Origin: Sperchopsis tessellata
Lineage: Eukaryota; Arthropoda; Insecta; Coleoptera; Hydrophilidae
Direction of reading: 5' to 3'
DNA length: 28,796 nucleotides
Assembly: GCA_033557685.1 (NCBI GenBank)
Contig: JAWQRN010000515.1
Coordinates: 1 to 28,796 of the forward strand
A model generated the notes under the pieces. It saw nothing but the letters and a program-made list of their open reading frames with translations, ran no database searches and was not told the origin of the DNA. Positions 9,501-19,467 of this stretch are shown here, piece after piece. Positions within the stretch are counted from its first letter, which is position 1; each line of letters opens with the position of its first letter. A program made the position numbers and the translations under genes.

Positions 9501-12500
9501 AATAACAAATGTCAAATTTTACGAAAATAGTAATAACACACCACAATAGTTTGTAACCCCTTAAAAGGTAACCCTCGTATATATATATATATATATTTTT
9601 TTAATCTTCTATGTTACTATCTGTTCTTAGAACAATAAGCAAAGATGAATGACACTATTCGAGATGAGAGTGAATTTTCTCCCAGTGGAGGCTAATTCAA
9701 GTCAGGAAATGCTAAAATCTATTACTCAAGTTTAAGATACTGTCTATTATCAAGCAGGTCAACTGCAAGATGGTTTGGGTGGTGGTTCAGTCGTTCAACA
9801 TATTTTTCACTGTTTTTTGCTATCTCTTCCTTCACTGTGTTGATGTGAAGATCGTTGTTGATGTATTTGCTTCGAATGTAAAAAGGAATGTCATATATAA
9901 TGCTCAGGACTTTGGACTGGAACCGTTCTAGGATCTTGATGTTTGAAATGCTGGCTGTTCCCCAGCGTTCGATGGTCTTATTATAGTTTTGTAGAGCATT
10001 ATTCTATTTTCCGTTGACATATGAGAATTTCTTCCAAGTTACTAGTAGTATCTGCGGATTTGGTGGCCAAGTTGTTTGCGTTTAGTCCAGATGTGAGTTC
10101 TCCATATTAGTATCCAAGTGTATGCCCAAGTATTTGACTTCTTTTGTTTGTGGCAGGACTTTTGTTTAGGATTACTGGAGGACATGTTTGGCTGCGTAGT
10201 GTGAACGTGATGTGTGAGCTTTTTGATTCATTAACTCTTATTCTCTACTTTTTGAGCCATTTTTCTAATTGATGGAGGTGGTCTTGTACGCGAGAGGTTA
10301 TCTCTGGTTTTTTGTCGACCGCCATAATTTGAGTGTCATCTACAAATGTCCCAATTGTGGTGTATGGACTAGTTGGGAGGTCAGCGGTATAGATCAAGTA
10401 CAGTTTTGGGCCTAGGACACTTCCCTGGGGTACACTTGCTTTGATTTGGTGAAGCTTGGAGAGGATATTTTTGAATTTTATTTGAAAGTATCTGTCTTCT
10501 ATGTAGGATTTAAGTAGGTTGTAGTAGGGTTGCGGCAATATTATTTTTAGTTTGTATAGTAGTCCCGCGTGCCGATCTTTATCAAACGCTTGGCTCACAT
10601 CGAGGAAAATGGCCGAGCAGTATTTCTTTTTTTCAAATGTCTGGGTGACTGTATTTACAACTCTATGTACTTGTTCCACTGTTGAATGATGTTCTCGGAA
10701 TCCAAATTAATAATTAGGAATGTGCTTTACCAGGAGAGGTGATAGTCTGGTTTGGAGTATTTTTTTTAAAAGCTTTGATAGGGTTGGCAACAGGTTAATG
10801 GGCCGATACTATTTCACTTCAGTGGGGGGTTTACCGGGTTTTAAGATTGTGATAATTTGTGCTATTTTCCATGCCCCTGGAAAGTATCCAGTTCTCAGTA
10901 TCGCATTGAATATGGCAGTGATTTTCATTATGGCTTTCTGTGGTAGTTCTTTTAGTATCTGCGCAGTTATTAGGTCATATCCGGGTGCTTTTCTCTGTTT
11001 CAGATTTGTTATTGCTGCTTTTATCTCTTTGGGACATTGCTTTGATTGGAGGCGACGTTGGAATGGTGCTTCCAGGAATTCTTCTATTTCTTTGTCCTGG
11101 ACAGGTTCTATTTCAGAGGAAAATGGTTGGAATATTTTGGCAAATGTTCAGCAAACACTTTGGCCTTTTCTTCATTGCTTCCACCCCAACTGTCATCTTC
11201 CGTTCTAATTGGGGAAATAGGTTCTTTGGGTTGTTTCATTCTTCTAGTGGCTTTCCATAGCGATTAATCGATGTTTTTTGAAGGGGATAGTTCTTTAAGA
11301 TATTTCTGTAGGATTCCACTTTTGTATTCTGTTATTAGCCTCTTCAGTACTTGTGATGCCTTATTAAACCTATTTTTGTCTGTTGGGTAGCGTCCTCTTT
11401 GCCATACCCTTCTAAGTTTTCTTCGTTCTTCTATTTTGTTCCTGATGATTAGTGGGTATTCATTTTGGGTTGCAACTTTTGGTTTCAGCACAGGTGTTGC
11501 TTCCCACGTAGCTTTCTGAATTTCTCTTGTTATTCTTACCACCGCTTCTTCTATGTCTTCGGGGGTTTTTAGATATATTTAATTATATATGTATATATAT
11601 ATATGTATATATATGTATATAAATATATATATATATATGTATATATATATTTATATATATATATATAATACGATATAAAAGTAAACTTGGGCACAGTGAC
11701 TTAAAAATAAGCATTATTAGTTTTGCATATGGATGAGGTATCCAATGCCATAGATAGCTATTTCATAGTCCACACAGTAAAACCGACTACTATAAAATAT
11801 ATACAACCTGCCATCAAATGTTGCAATAGCAAGCGCCATCTCAATGTGGCGAGAAGAAATCTTGCGTTAGGGATATCTAACAATTACAAGAAGCTTCGCC
11901 AAGAGCTGGGGATTGTAAAGCAAAAATGAGATATAAAATTGAATGCATTTATTAGCCCATGCAGTGTAAATATTAAAGTGAATCTTGCCAGTTCATATAT
12001 AATATGATATAATATTTATACCGCATGGACTAATAAATGCGTACAATTTTATATTTAATTTTTTCTTTACAATCCACATCTCTAGGTGAAGTTTTCTTGT
12101 AATTGTATAGATATCCCTAATGCAAGATTTCTTCTCGCCACATTGAGATGGCGCTTGCTATATGCAACATTTTATAGCAAGTTGAATATATTTTATAATA
12201 GTTGGTTTTGCTATGTACCTGGTAGGTCCAATTACCTAGCTGTACTGATGATCAGTGGGACTGTGAAATAGCTATTTAGGCATTGGATACCTCATCCTTA
12301 CGCAAAACTAATAATGCTTATTTTTACGTCAGTGTGCCTAGATTACTTTTATATCGTATTATATATGAACTGGCAAGATTCACTTTAATATATATATATA
12401 TGTGCGTATCTAATAATTTGATGTCGATAGGTATTTCTATTTGTAGGATAAAGACAGAATAAAATATATAATGTGAAACACATAACTATTTGAGATGTGC

Positions 12501-15500
12501 AGAGATAAGCATGTCGCAATGTGTGACATATATTCGTTTTTACTATCTACCTCTCACCTTATTTATATATATTATATGTTTGAAAAAGTAAATATCTTGT
12601 TGATTATCCAAAGTTTACAATGACAAAACGAAGATCTACATATACATATTAAATTAAATGTTTTATTTTTAGGTGAAACATACAAGCAGTATGCCATCAA
12701 AAGTCTGCAAATCTTGTTCAGAGAAAATCAACAAATGTCATTCATTTCGAGCCGACATAATCGCTAGTGATGAACATCTAAAAAGTCTTGTAATATCTAA
12801 AGTAGAGATTGAAGAAGAAGTCTGTGAATTCAAGGTAGTTGTTGAAGAAATTGTAGTACCCATTGATGACGAAAAACCAGATGATAACATACTGAGAGCA
12901 TTAAGAAAAAAACGCAAATTTAGCAGTACGAAACCTGAAATAACTCCTAAATTTAATGAATCTAGTGACTTAGCTACTTCTGTAACTCTTGATAATGACT
13001 CGACCAACGACAGCATGGAAATTGACATTATAAATGCTGATTATAATGATAATGATTCTAGCCAGGATGATGAATCGTCAAAAGATGAAAAAAGAAGTCC
13101 TGCTAAAAAACGAAAAAAAACAATAAATGGGAGGAAATATAGGATTTATCAGTGTAAGAAGTGTAATTTTAAAACAACTAAAAGTTCTTCGTATTCAAGT
13201 CATCGATTTGCACATTTGCCAAAAATCCCTTGTCATATATGCCTTACAATGCTTAAAGAAAATAGCATGAGGAGACATATAAAGACAAAACATCCAAATG
13301 AAAAGCTGCCTAGCCACATTAACGAGAAAATCAGGATACGGTATCGGAATGAATCTACTGATGATGAATCAGAAAACGAAGAAAATCATACTAATTTTGC
13401 TAATAATAAAGCAGACAAGAGTAACTCTGGTGATGAGATAAAAAATGTTAAACAAGTAAATAGTAGTAGCAAACCTGAAGGTGATGTTGCCAATCTTGAA
13501 GAACGTGGAATTGTTGCCAATCGTGAAGAAGGTGAAATCGTCGATCATGAAGAAGGTGAAATCGTTCCCAAAAAAAGAGGTAGTAACAAACCTAGAATAA
13601 AACTGGTAAAGGAACCTTTTGATGCCAGTAAAATTAAAAAGCCTGAAGTACCAGTTTTGGCCAAAGACAACAAAGTTTTATATACTAAAAAGCATGAATT
13701 TTACTATTGCACACTTTGTGATTTTAAATCAAAAAATAATTCGACGATCTTAAGCCACAAGTATGCTCATTTGCCGAAAATAGCTTGTAAAATATGTGGT
13801 TCTGTAATGAATGGGAACAGTATGAGTAGTCACATGAAAATGAAACATACTACTGAAATTAAGTGTGATACAAGTGATGATGATATGGGAGATGCTGATA
13901 ACCTCAACATGAGTGATTCTGAATCAGAAAACGATGCTATTCAAATTAAATCTAAAGCTAGTGATAATATAAATCATGATTCAGCAACTTCTAAAAATGA
14001 TTCCGCAAAAACTAAAAATGATTTTGTAAGTTCTAAAAATGATTCTGCAAGTTCTACAAATGATTCTTCAAGTTCTAAAAATAATTCTTCAAATTCTAAA
14101 AATGATTCTGCAAGTTCTAAAAATGATTCTGCAAGTTCTAATAATGATTCTGCAAGTTCTAAGAATGTGTCTCCAAGTTCTAAAAATGATTCCGCAAATT
14201 CTAAAAATGATTCTGCAAGTTCCAAAAATGATTCTACAAAAATGAAAAAAAAATCTGTAAGTCCCAATAAGGTTTCAGTACGTCCTCAAGAAATTTTAGA
14301 AATAGAAGGTAATAATCCTGATGAACCAAGTAACTTTTTTGTGATTGATGATAAAAACGGTGAGTTAAGGCTAAAATATGTGGAATTCCGTAACTTCAAA
14401 GTTTACTCTTGTAATTTGTGTAATTATAAGACCGAAAAAGCTTCAACGTTTGCCACCCACAAATATACTCACATGCCGAGAGTTTCGTGTGCTGAGTGTG
14501 GCAGTTATATGCAACAATGTAACCTGAACCGACATTACCAAATGAAACACCCTTATATAGATCGACAAACTAAAACTAAAAAAAAAGCTACTGGAGATGA
14601 TAAGAAAAGCAAAGTTAAAAATAAAGCTAATGAAGATGGTGATGTAAAAGATGAAGAATTAAAGAAAGATGGAGATGAACCTGTGTCTGTTATAAAAAAA
14701 AAAAAACGTAGAAGCAAAAATTATGTGTGTCATGTATGCGGTTTCCAAACTACTATATCTTCTACGTTCGCCAGTCACAGGTATGTACATTTACCGAAGA
14801 TCTCGTGTGAATTATGTGGCTCCTTACTGTTAGGCTGTAGTATGAACCGGCATTTAAAGACACAGCATCACCTCAAAAAAGCAGATCTCAAAATTACAGA
14901 TCCTGATGAGCTTCCAGCTATCTTCGCTTGTAACTTATGTACATACATTACAACGAGACGTGCTCGTTTTACGACACACAAACGATTGGTGCATGGACCG
15001 AAGATGCCATGTAATATTTGTGGAATGGAGATTGGGCGTGGCTATTGGAGGGCTCATTTAAAGAATCACCAGCGGAAGAAGAGACAGATGGTAGGAGGCA
15101 CTTACTTCTGTGACAAATGTGAGTTTAAAACGACCGATAAAGCTGAGTTTAGAAAACATAAAACTTCGCATATTCAAAGGAGGATCTGCAATATTTGTGG
15201 CATGTTAGTGACACACTATAACATGTCGAATCATTTGAAGAGCCATACGGATCCATGTGTTACATGTGAGGTATGCGGGAAAGTTTTTAAGAATGAAGAA
15301 TCTTTTCGTAGTCATCCGATGATGCATGAACCAGAAGAAAATACTTGCGAAAAGTGCGGGAAAACATTTTATATTAAAGGAGAGTTCTTTCGACATAAGA
15401 GAAACCATAGAGGTTTGTACTGTTTATTTTATTTATTTATTTCCTTTATTTAAACATACACCTACTAACATATATACATGGTTTACTAAAAGTATGAGAC

Positions 15501-18500
15501 GATTATCTTCAATATACAAAAGCTAAACAAAATTTGGCAGCAATGTATAATGCATATTAGTAAATTTAAAAAAGAAAACTGACTTTCTGTCTTTTTTGGC
15601 TTTTTCCAAAAATTCGTACTTTTTTATTTAAATAGAAGACTTGTGTATTTTTGAATTATATAAGAGACCTTCCTGTGAACATTTAAAAACATGTTTATTT
15701 ATCTGAGATATTCTAGCCCAAACTTTTTTGTATTAATTATACATTCAATGCATTTTTAATCTTATTTTTTAACTTTTAATTGTTTTGAAGATCGTTTCTC
15801 GCTAAAATTTATATACACATTTACATCACAATAACAACTTAAATCACAATTACTAAATAATTCGGGAGAGTGCCAACGTCATCTCAAACAAAAACTCAGC
15901 AACAAAGGACATAAAAAATAACAGACTATCCATCTTAGAAAGAACATCATCGAACATACCTGGTAAGATAGTAATCGATGCACCTCATTCACAAAAATGG
16001 AATATAAAAGGTCCAAAAGTTTAGCCTTGTGGAACACCAAATGAGACAAGCAACCTTGGAGAAAAGTGCCTAAAGTGCTCCACAAACTGGTATCCAGGAA
16101 CCTGATCAGAATAAATGGGAGCAACCAAGAAATCTGAGATGCTAAAATCTTTTAACTTGTTCATCAGCACCGAATAATCTAAGGAATTAAATGCTTTGGT
16201 AAATTCCAACTATAGAACATGAAATAATGGTTGAACGTGATCTAACTAAATCATGCTAAAAAATGACTAAGAACAAATATGTAGATTTACCTAGGACGGA
16301 TTCAACAGTTTTAAAAATATGGTATAGTACAGCCACAGGTCTATAGTTGACATCACCAAACTTAAAAATCTTAACGTTAATCCTAGCCGTTGGTATCAAA
16401 TTAAGTTTGAAAGAAGTTGGCGCAGAAAAGCGAACAATAAGGTGATGAAGGACCAATTAACGCACCATGTATTAAGATAAAAAGTAAGCTTAATTCTAAA
16501 CAAAAAAAGGGAGCCAAAAAGTGAATCAAATAAGTAGTGAGATAATATTATGGGTGATAACTGGTTCAGGTTCATCAAGAATGAGTATATTCCAATGGTT
16601 TTAATAACATAATTAATATATAATTCAACGAGTAGAATCGGATAATTGCCAATCATGAGGAATTTTGTTCAACCCACGAAACATTCCTTAACATTTTTTC
16701 GATTATGTGAATTTTTTTTATAGATTTGGACATTGAAGTGGCCACTGAATAACTTCTAGAACTCCCTTTTTAACTCTTGTAAGTAAATTTCAATCTCTCT
16801 CGCTGTGTGTTTCGGGATCATTATCGTTTCTTCGACATATAATTTGTTGTTTGAGACAAAAACAGTACAGTACTCAGGTGAAGATTTCATCGTTATGTTA
16901 AATTGTAACTTTGTGGCGTTGTTTCCAAGTCAAAACGTAATAAAGTTCATTACAAAAAAAGCAAAAAAATTGCTTTTGTTTATGAGAAAGAACCACCAAT
17001 CTATTTTTTAATTGTTTCAAGATGACAAAAAGTACAGGTGACTGACCTGAAAATATGATACAAAAAGTTGAAAACTTATTACTGCAAGATTGGCGTATGA
17101 GGATATTTGATATTACTAATAAATTCAGTAAATCAGAATCAACTGTTTTGAAATTTTTGCATGACAATTTGCAATGAAAAAGGTTTTATGAATTATTACC
17201 CGAAGTGGGTACGAAAATGTTCTTCATTTCAGTTTTGGTGTTATTTACTGTTTTCTTTTGATTTTTAAAATTTTTACTTTTTCTACATTCATGTACACCT
17301 TGCACAAGTCTAGTTTATCTAAGATGATATACAGATTTAAAATGGCAAAAAATCAAAAAAAAACTAAAAATAATTCCTCACCAGATCATGTCTGTATAAA
17401 CCAAAGTTTATTAAAAACCCTATCTGAAATCATAACTCTCAAAATGGTAGAACTCTTATACATTAATATTCATAAAGGAAAATTTCTTGATCAATTAAAA
17501 ATTGCTAGAATTACCGCAGTTTACAAAGAAGAAGGCAAAAGAACACCCAACAATTACCTAGGCATAGCCAATTTGACTGTCTTCAGCAAGATTTTTGAAA
17601 AAGTCAAAAATAATAAACATACTTCCTACGAGAGATACCTGGAATTTCTGTCTTATTCGCAGCAAGATTTTCAAGCTGATACAACGGCCATGACTTACCT
17701 TGTCATTTATCTTCAAATAAGAATGGAAGGATTGATTTAGCATTACAAAAATGTCTTTGATCCATTTATTTTGTAGAAGAAATTATAGAGGATTGGAGTA
17801 ATAAGAAACTCAAACCAATTATATGAAAGCTACATCAAAATAAAATGGTGTAAATCGCATAGCTTAAATAACATAGAGTACCTCTAGGCTTCATATTAGG
17901 GCCATACCTATGCATTATGTATATTAATGACTTAACAATCTGCCAACTAAACAGAAAGCAAATGTAAACAATGTTTTATGAAAACAATAGTGAAAAACTA
18001 ATGGAAACAAGCATCACTAAACACCAGGAAATACTAACAAGATGAACAAGAACCAAAAAGCTCTCAATGTAAGCAAGTGCTACTTGACCTATATAGATAG
18101 GACACACAAAAAACACAATTTCAATAAAAATAAAAAGGAGAAGAACTGAAGGTCAGTCAAATAAAATACCCGGGACTAATACTAGTCTCAGGTATTTTAT
18201 TGAGACTTGATTGGAAAGCATATATGCATAAACAACAAAAAATACCTAAAAACAAAAAAAAACAAACGAACTCTAAAATAACCAATCTCAATAATTATTT
18301 TTGTAATATTGTAAAATTTATGTATGAGTAAATAAAATAAAAAAATCGGCTTCTGTTCACATTTATTCAATGTCATTTAATGAGTTTAAATCAGTTGTAA
18401 GATGAAAGTGTTACCCAGTAGCTGTGATGTTATTGTTGTATCATGCCTTTTTTTCCTTCTTTTTAAATGTGTATATGTTTTTAGATGTCAATCTTCCTCT

Positions 18501-18853
18501 TTATTATATGAAATGTTATTAAATCACATTATCTTTTTTTTGTTTCAGAAAAGAAGAGAAATTATAAATGTACCCTGTGTGACAAAGCCTTCAACCGCAA
18601 AGCTACTTTTGAACAACACACACGCAGTCACACTGGAGAGCTACCATTTCCTTGTGAATTTTGTGGAAAATATTTTTCGTCTACATTTGCCCTTACAACG
18701 CACCGAAGACAACATACAAATGAAACCCCGTACAAATGCGACCTTTGTTCACAGGCTTTCCGTCAGAGGGTTTCTTTGCGGACCCATATGAAGTCCAAGC
18801 ACAACGTAGAATTGCCAAAAGGGGGAAAATTAGTCATGGATATAAACTGTTAA
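6464..18853 (+). CDS. ZAD-C2H2 zinc-finger protein gene 2, complete, three coding exons
   Basis: Joined coding parts: 6464-6568, 12673-15412 and 18549-18853, giving about 1049 residues. The N-terminus is a ZAD, a zinc-binding dimerisation domain of insect transcription factors, with Cys pairs at residues 5/8 and 47/50 (CRTC and CKSC) split between exons 1 and 2. Next come an acidic region, a basic stretch SPAKKRKK likely acting as a nuclear signal, six two-finger modules (about 194-242, 379-427, 613-661, 719-767, 786-834, 846-893), two more fingers to about 947, and three in exon 3, for 17 C2H2 fingers. Residues 472-555 are a Ser/Asn/Asp repeat. Splice sites are GTAAGT/TTTTTAG and GTTTGT/TGTTTCAG with phases 0 and 1. 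The role is presumably nuclear DNA binding; the targets are unknown and no orthologue is claimed. Confidence 0.85.
7588..8420 (+). pseudogene. Decayed DDE transposase with DUF4817-like N-terminal helix-turn-helix
   Basis: Pieces of one transposase appear in order on the + strand across several frames. FTSAEFCDIHLVYVETCKNQ matches the N-terminal pattern 'YTPAEYADM.LVYGE..NA'; YHEKFSN..VDRRLCETGSF matches 'RF..R..F.RV.RRLRETGSV'. Further on, WLIQQDIINPDLSHLVLYTL then FTRDDFYNKRNRHIWTTENN matches 'FTDE..F...G..N.HN.H.W..ENPH' with the first catalytic Asp region altered. Near the end, RWMGRIHPAAWPAWLSDLTP then LDYFQLWTYK matches 'RWIGR.GP..WP.RSPDLTPLDFFLWG'. Stops and frameshifts abound, so it is inactive. 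The family name is from memory of the pattern; a mariner-related element is the alternative. Confidence 0.6.
8430..8563 (+). repeat. Palindromic-repeat family, partial copy 1 (right part)
   Basis: AGGCATTTGGATACCTCATT, then CGTATGCAGAACTAAGCATC, with the end GGAAGAATCACTTTTAATAT matches the right part of the inverted repeat at 12270-12390 (AGGCATTGGATACCTCATCC and GGCAAGATTCACTTTAATAT). It abuts copy 2. Confidence 0.65.
8571..8933 (+). repeat. Palindromic-repeat family, copy 2
   Basis: This diverged copy matches 12020-12390 in order: CATGGGCTGAAATAATGCAT, CGCAAGATTTCTCCACGACA, ATGGCATTTGCTATACGACA, GCGAAATAGCTATCTACGGC, and the end GGCAAAAATCATTTTTAATG. It ends exactly where mariner sequence starts, so the two insertions are juxtaposed. 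Confidence 0.65.
8934..9577 (-). pseudogene. Mariner transposase fragment, N-terminal half plus 5' terminal repeat
   Basis: On the minus strand from 9415 the frame reads LTQQQCIELLRSTFSNEAPS and TVYNWFSEFRRGRASVSDEF, then GRPKSVV. This is the helix-turn-helix and GRP linker of mariner/SETMAR-type transposases. It continues in other frames with DRHVTYREIEA, ILHEHLAVKK, NIVTGDETWIYSYEPETKQQ (mixed frames; the first catalytic Asp is kept in TGDE) and STVWVFQDE, where it breaks off against repeat copy 2. About 150 bases upstream, CGAGGGTTACCTTTTAAGG (minus strand, 9559-9577) next to TA looks like the 5' terminal inverted repeat. The second half, including the remaining catalytic residues, is gone. 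Confidence 0.8.
9745..11570 (-). pseudogene. Jockey-like LINE, linker and reverse transcriptase, decayed
   Basis: Minus strand. The longest intact piece (10679-10245) starts EQVHRVVNTVTQTFEKKKYC and contains AIFLDVSQAFDKDRHAGLLY (RT motif A), KASVPQGSVLGPKLYLIYTA and GTFVDDTQIMA (motif C, FVDD instead of the usual FADD). Before it, 11542-11264 encodes the endonuclease-RT linker (YPLIIRNKIEERRKLRRVWQ). Between them RT blocks survive in broken frames. Beyond 10245 the C-terminal part, e.g. FKHQDPRTVPVQSPEHYI, is recognisable down to about 9750 with stops. The endonuclease is missing; a TA-rich microsatellite starts where it should be. It lies antisense within intron 1. Confidence 0.85.
11571..11672. 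repeat. AT microsatellite
   Basis: About 100 bases of TA/TATATG-type simple repeat separate the LINE fragment from the inverted repeat. A shorter (TA)n lies at 9577-9598. Confidence 0.85.
11666..12388. repeat. Large inverted repeat (fold-back), arms of about 310-340 bp
   Basis: The left arm (about 11666-11974) is the reverse complement of the right arm (about 12011-12351) over nearly its whole length. Paired examples are GCATTATTAGTTTTGCATAT with ACGCAAAACTAATAATGC, CGCCATCTCAATGTGGCGAG with CGCCACATTGAGATGGCG, and GGATTGTAAAG with CTTTACAATCC. The 36-base loop (11975-12010, AAAGTGAATCTTGCCAGTTC..) recurs in reverse at the outer right end (12352-12388), so the right unit alone (11975-12388) has its own terminal inverted repeats of about 36 bp. 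It reads as two inverted copies of one MITE-like element. Partial copies lie at 8430-8933. No coding content. Confidence 0.85.
12673..15412 (+). CDS. Gene 2 exon 2: rest of ZAD, linkers, 14 zinc fingers
   Basis: The exon opens after TTTTTAG with V-K-H-T and soon gives VCKSC, the second zinc pair of the ZAD. Its frame is open for over 900 codons and is the host reading frame; the GTG at 12673 is an internal codon, not a start. It ends one base into a codon at G15412, followed by GTTTGT; exon 3 completes that codon as Glu, giving HRE-KKRNYKC, a normal inter-finger linker. Between modules lie acidic and Lys-rich linkers, including EEGEIV repeated in tandem near 13530-13570. The codon bias is AT-rich. 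Confidence 0.88.
13147..15246 (+). other. Six repeated two-finger modules within gene 2
   Basis: Modules lie at 13147-13293, 13702-13848, 14404-14550, 14722-14868, 14923-15069 and 15103-15246. The first five are exactly 147 bases (49 codons) from the leading aromatic residue to the last His; the sixth is 144. The pattern is aromatic-x-C-x2-C-x-(F/Y)-x-T/S, then H-x3-4-H, then exactly five residues (mostly LPKI-x or MPRVS), then C-x2-C-G, then H-x3-H or H-x4-H. The five-residue joint is two shorter than the common TGEKP linker. Modules are separated by long disordered linkers at first and follow closely from the third onward. Confidence 0.85.
13981..14232 (+). repeat. Coding minisatellite, 12 x 21 bp (7-residue unit)
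   Basis: Twelve in-frame units with consensus TCTGCAAGTTCTAAAAATGAT in rotation encode S-A-S-S-K-N-D. Departures include SAKTKND, FVSSKND, SSSSKNN, SASSNND and SASSKNV. The unit length is a multiple of three, so copy changes keep frame; it also leaves other frames open, and the long minus-strand frame across it is an artefact of this. It forms a flexible spacer between modules 2 and 3. Copy number is likely polymorphic. Confidence 0.9.
15880..16460 (-). pseudogene. Non-LTR reverse transcriptase fragment (Jockey/CR1 type)
   Basis: Minus strand from 16456: IPTARINVKIFKFGDVNYRP then VAVLYHIFKTVESVL matches the RT opening 'ARVTPIFK.GD..NYRPISVLP..SK.FE'. Further on, EFTKAFNSLDYSVLMNKLKD matches motif A ('LDFTKAFDSLDH..LL.KL'), then LLVSFGVPQG, then after a frameshift LLYSIFVNEV ('LFNIFINDL'). 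The catalytic Asp of motif A is Asn in KAFNSLD, and the FADD motif is not visible. Inactive. Confidence 0.75.
17370..18240 (+). pseudogene. Non-LTR reverse transcriptase fragment, sense strand
   Basis: From about 17375: SSPDHVCINQSLLKTLSEII, then GKFLDQLKIARITAVYKEEG, then NNYLGIANLTVFSKIFEKVK, which matches the N-terminal RT block ('G.FP..LKIA.V.P.FKKG....NNYRPIS.L..FSKIFEK'). The frame stops at 17738; later pieces HRVPLGFILGPYLCIMYIND ('QGVPQGSILGPLLFLLYIND') at about 17876-17935 and a C-terminal LDWKAYMHK ('LNWKQHI') near 18205-18235 follow. This is the only clear LINE fragment on the same strand as the host gene. Confidence 0.75.
18549..18853 (+). CDS. Gene 2 exon 3: three C-terminal C2H2 fingers and stop
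   Basis: After TGTTTCAG the frame aa-aag-aag-aga gives KKRNYKCTLCDKAF, finger 15. FPCEFCGKYF and YKCDLCSQAF follow as fingers 16 and 17, joined by TGELP and TNETP linkers, then a short tail ending MDINC and TAA at 18851-18853. The reading frame differs from the longest open frame over this stretch (18402-18791), which is spurious. The end of the last finger, QRVSLRTHMKSKHNVE, matches gene 1. Confidence 0.9.
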
Positions 18854-18918
18854 TCTAAGGTGTTACTACGTAAATGTTGTTTAAAATAGACTTTGAAAAA
18901 GTCGCTTTAATTATTTAC

Positions 18919-18924
18919 AATAAA
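18919..18924 (+). terminator. Polyadenylation signal of gene 2
   Basis: AATAAA lies 66 bases after the gene 2 stop codon, in AT-rich 3' UTR, with T-rich sequence downstream. Confidence 0.7.
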
Positions 18925-19467
18925 GTTTACGAATTGCTATACCACTAGTACCAATTATTATATAAAGCTGCTTTCAGAATGCTGCCTATAGGCAATGACG
19001 TGTTCACAATTTTTTTCTCCCACTATAGAACCCCAAAGTTATCAATACTTCAATTTTTTTCTTGTTGTAAAAATGGATGATTTGAGTTACTTCTTACAAT
19101 GTCATATTAGGTTTTTTTTGGATATTGTACATACATTACTTTTTAACCTCTTCGCTACGGAGTGCAAAATTTATTCAGAAATTTACGATGTTTGTTTATA
19201 GATCTATATCCATAAAGTAAATGTGTATGTGGAAGTCTATTACATTTAATAAATGTGTATTAGTTATTAAACATTTAATATGAATAATAATTAAATAAAT
19301 AAAAAATTATGATATCTTTATTATTTGTTTATTAATCTTTATATCTTTCGGTAAACAAAAAAGGACAACACAAACATTTTTATTATTAGTATATTTTCAA
19401 AATACAACAAAGTGAAAAATTCTTACAAATGATCAAAAACTAAATTCTTATTTAACATAATTTCAAG
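18925..19467. other. Intergenic after gene 2, nothing recognised
   Basis: AT-rich. A TTAA at 19143-19146 followed by CCTCTTCGC could be a piggyBac-style end linked to the transposase remnant on the right, but no matching end was found on its other side. Confidence 0.35.

Larger units (their letters stand above)
6569..12672 (+). other. Gene 2 intron 1 (6.1 kb), loaded with transposon remains
   Basis: The intron splits the ZAD. From left to right it holds about 1 kb without recognised content (6569-7590; two unassigned open frames at 6611-7020 have no domain), a DDE transposase pseudogene, repeat copies, a mariner fragment, a Jockey-like LINE, AT-repeat DNA, a large inverted repeat, and about 270 unremarkable bases before the acceptor TTTTATTTTTAG. 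Confidence 0.75.
15413..18548 (+). other. Gene 2 intron 2 (3.1 kb)
   Basis: A phase-1 intron between fingers 14 and 15, bounded by GTTTGT and TTTTGTTTCAG. 15413-15880 shows only T-rich, unremarkable DNA. Then come an antisense RT fragment, about 900 bases without a firm call (16460-17370; possibly the upstream part of the next LINE), a sense RT fragment to about 18240, and A-rich DNA. Gene 1 has an intron at the same site and phase. Confidence 0.8.

Noticed and set aside
10720..11208. 162-residue + ORF and its overlapping frames
   Set aside because: Antisense shadow of the Jockey-like RT, whose motifs read on the minus strand on both sides.
12673..12675. GTG start codon for exon 2
   Set aside because: Preceded by a pyrimidine-rich acceptor; the residues complete the ZAD begun in exon 1, so this is an internal Val codon.
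14039..14245. Second + frame (ILQVLKM repeats) in the same minisatellite
   Set aside because: Same cause; it has no homology and lies wholly within the host reading frame.
13974..14267. Long minus-strand ORF rich in ESFLELAESFLE across the minisatellite
   Set aside because: It is the reverse frame of a 21-bp repeat inside a strongly supported exon; repeat length divisible by three keeps it open by construction.
16898..17167. Minus-strand ORF in intron 2
   Set aside because: Lys/Phe/Cys-rich low-complexity translation of AT-rich DNA with no motif.
18402..18791. 129-residue + ORF over exon 3
   Set aside because: It uses the wrong frame and runs through the 3' splice site; the zinc-finger frame gives three canonical C2H2 fingers.
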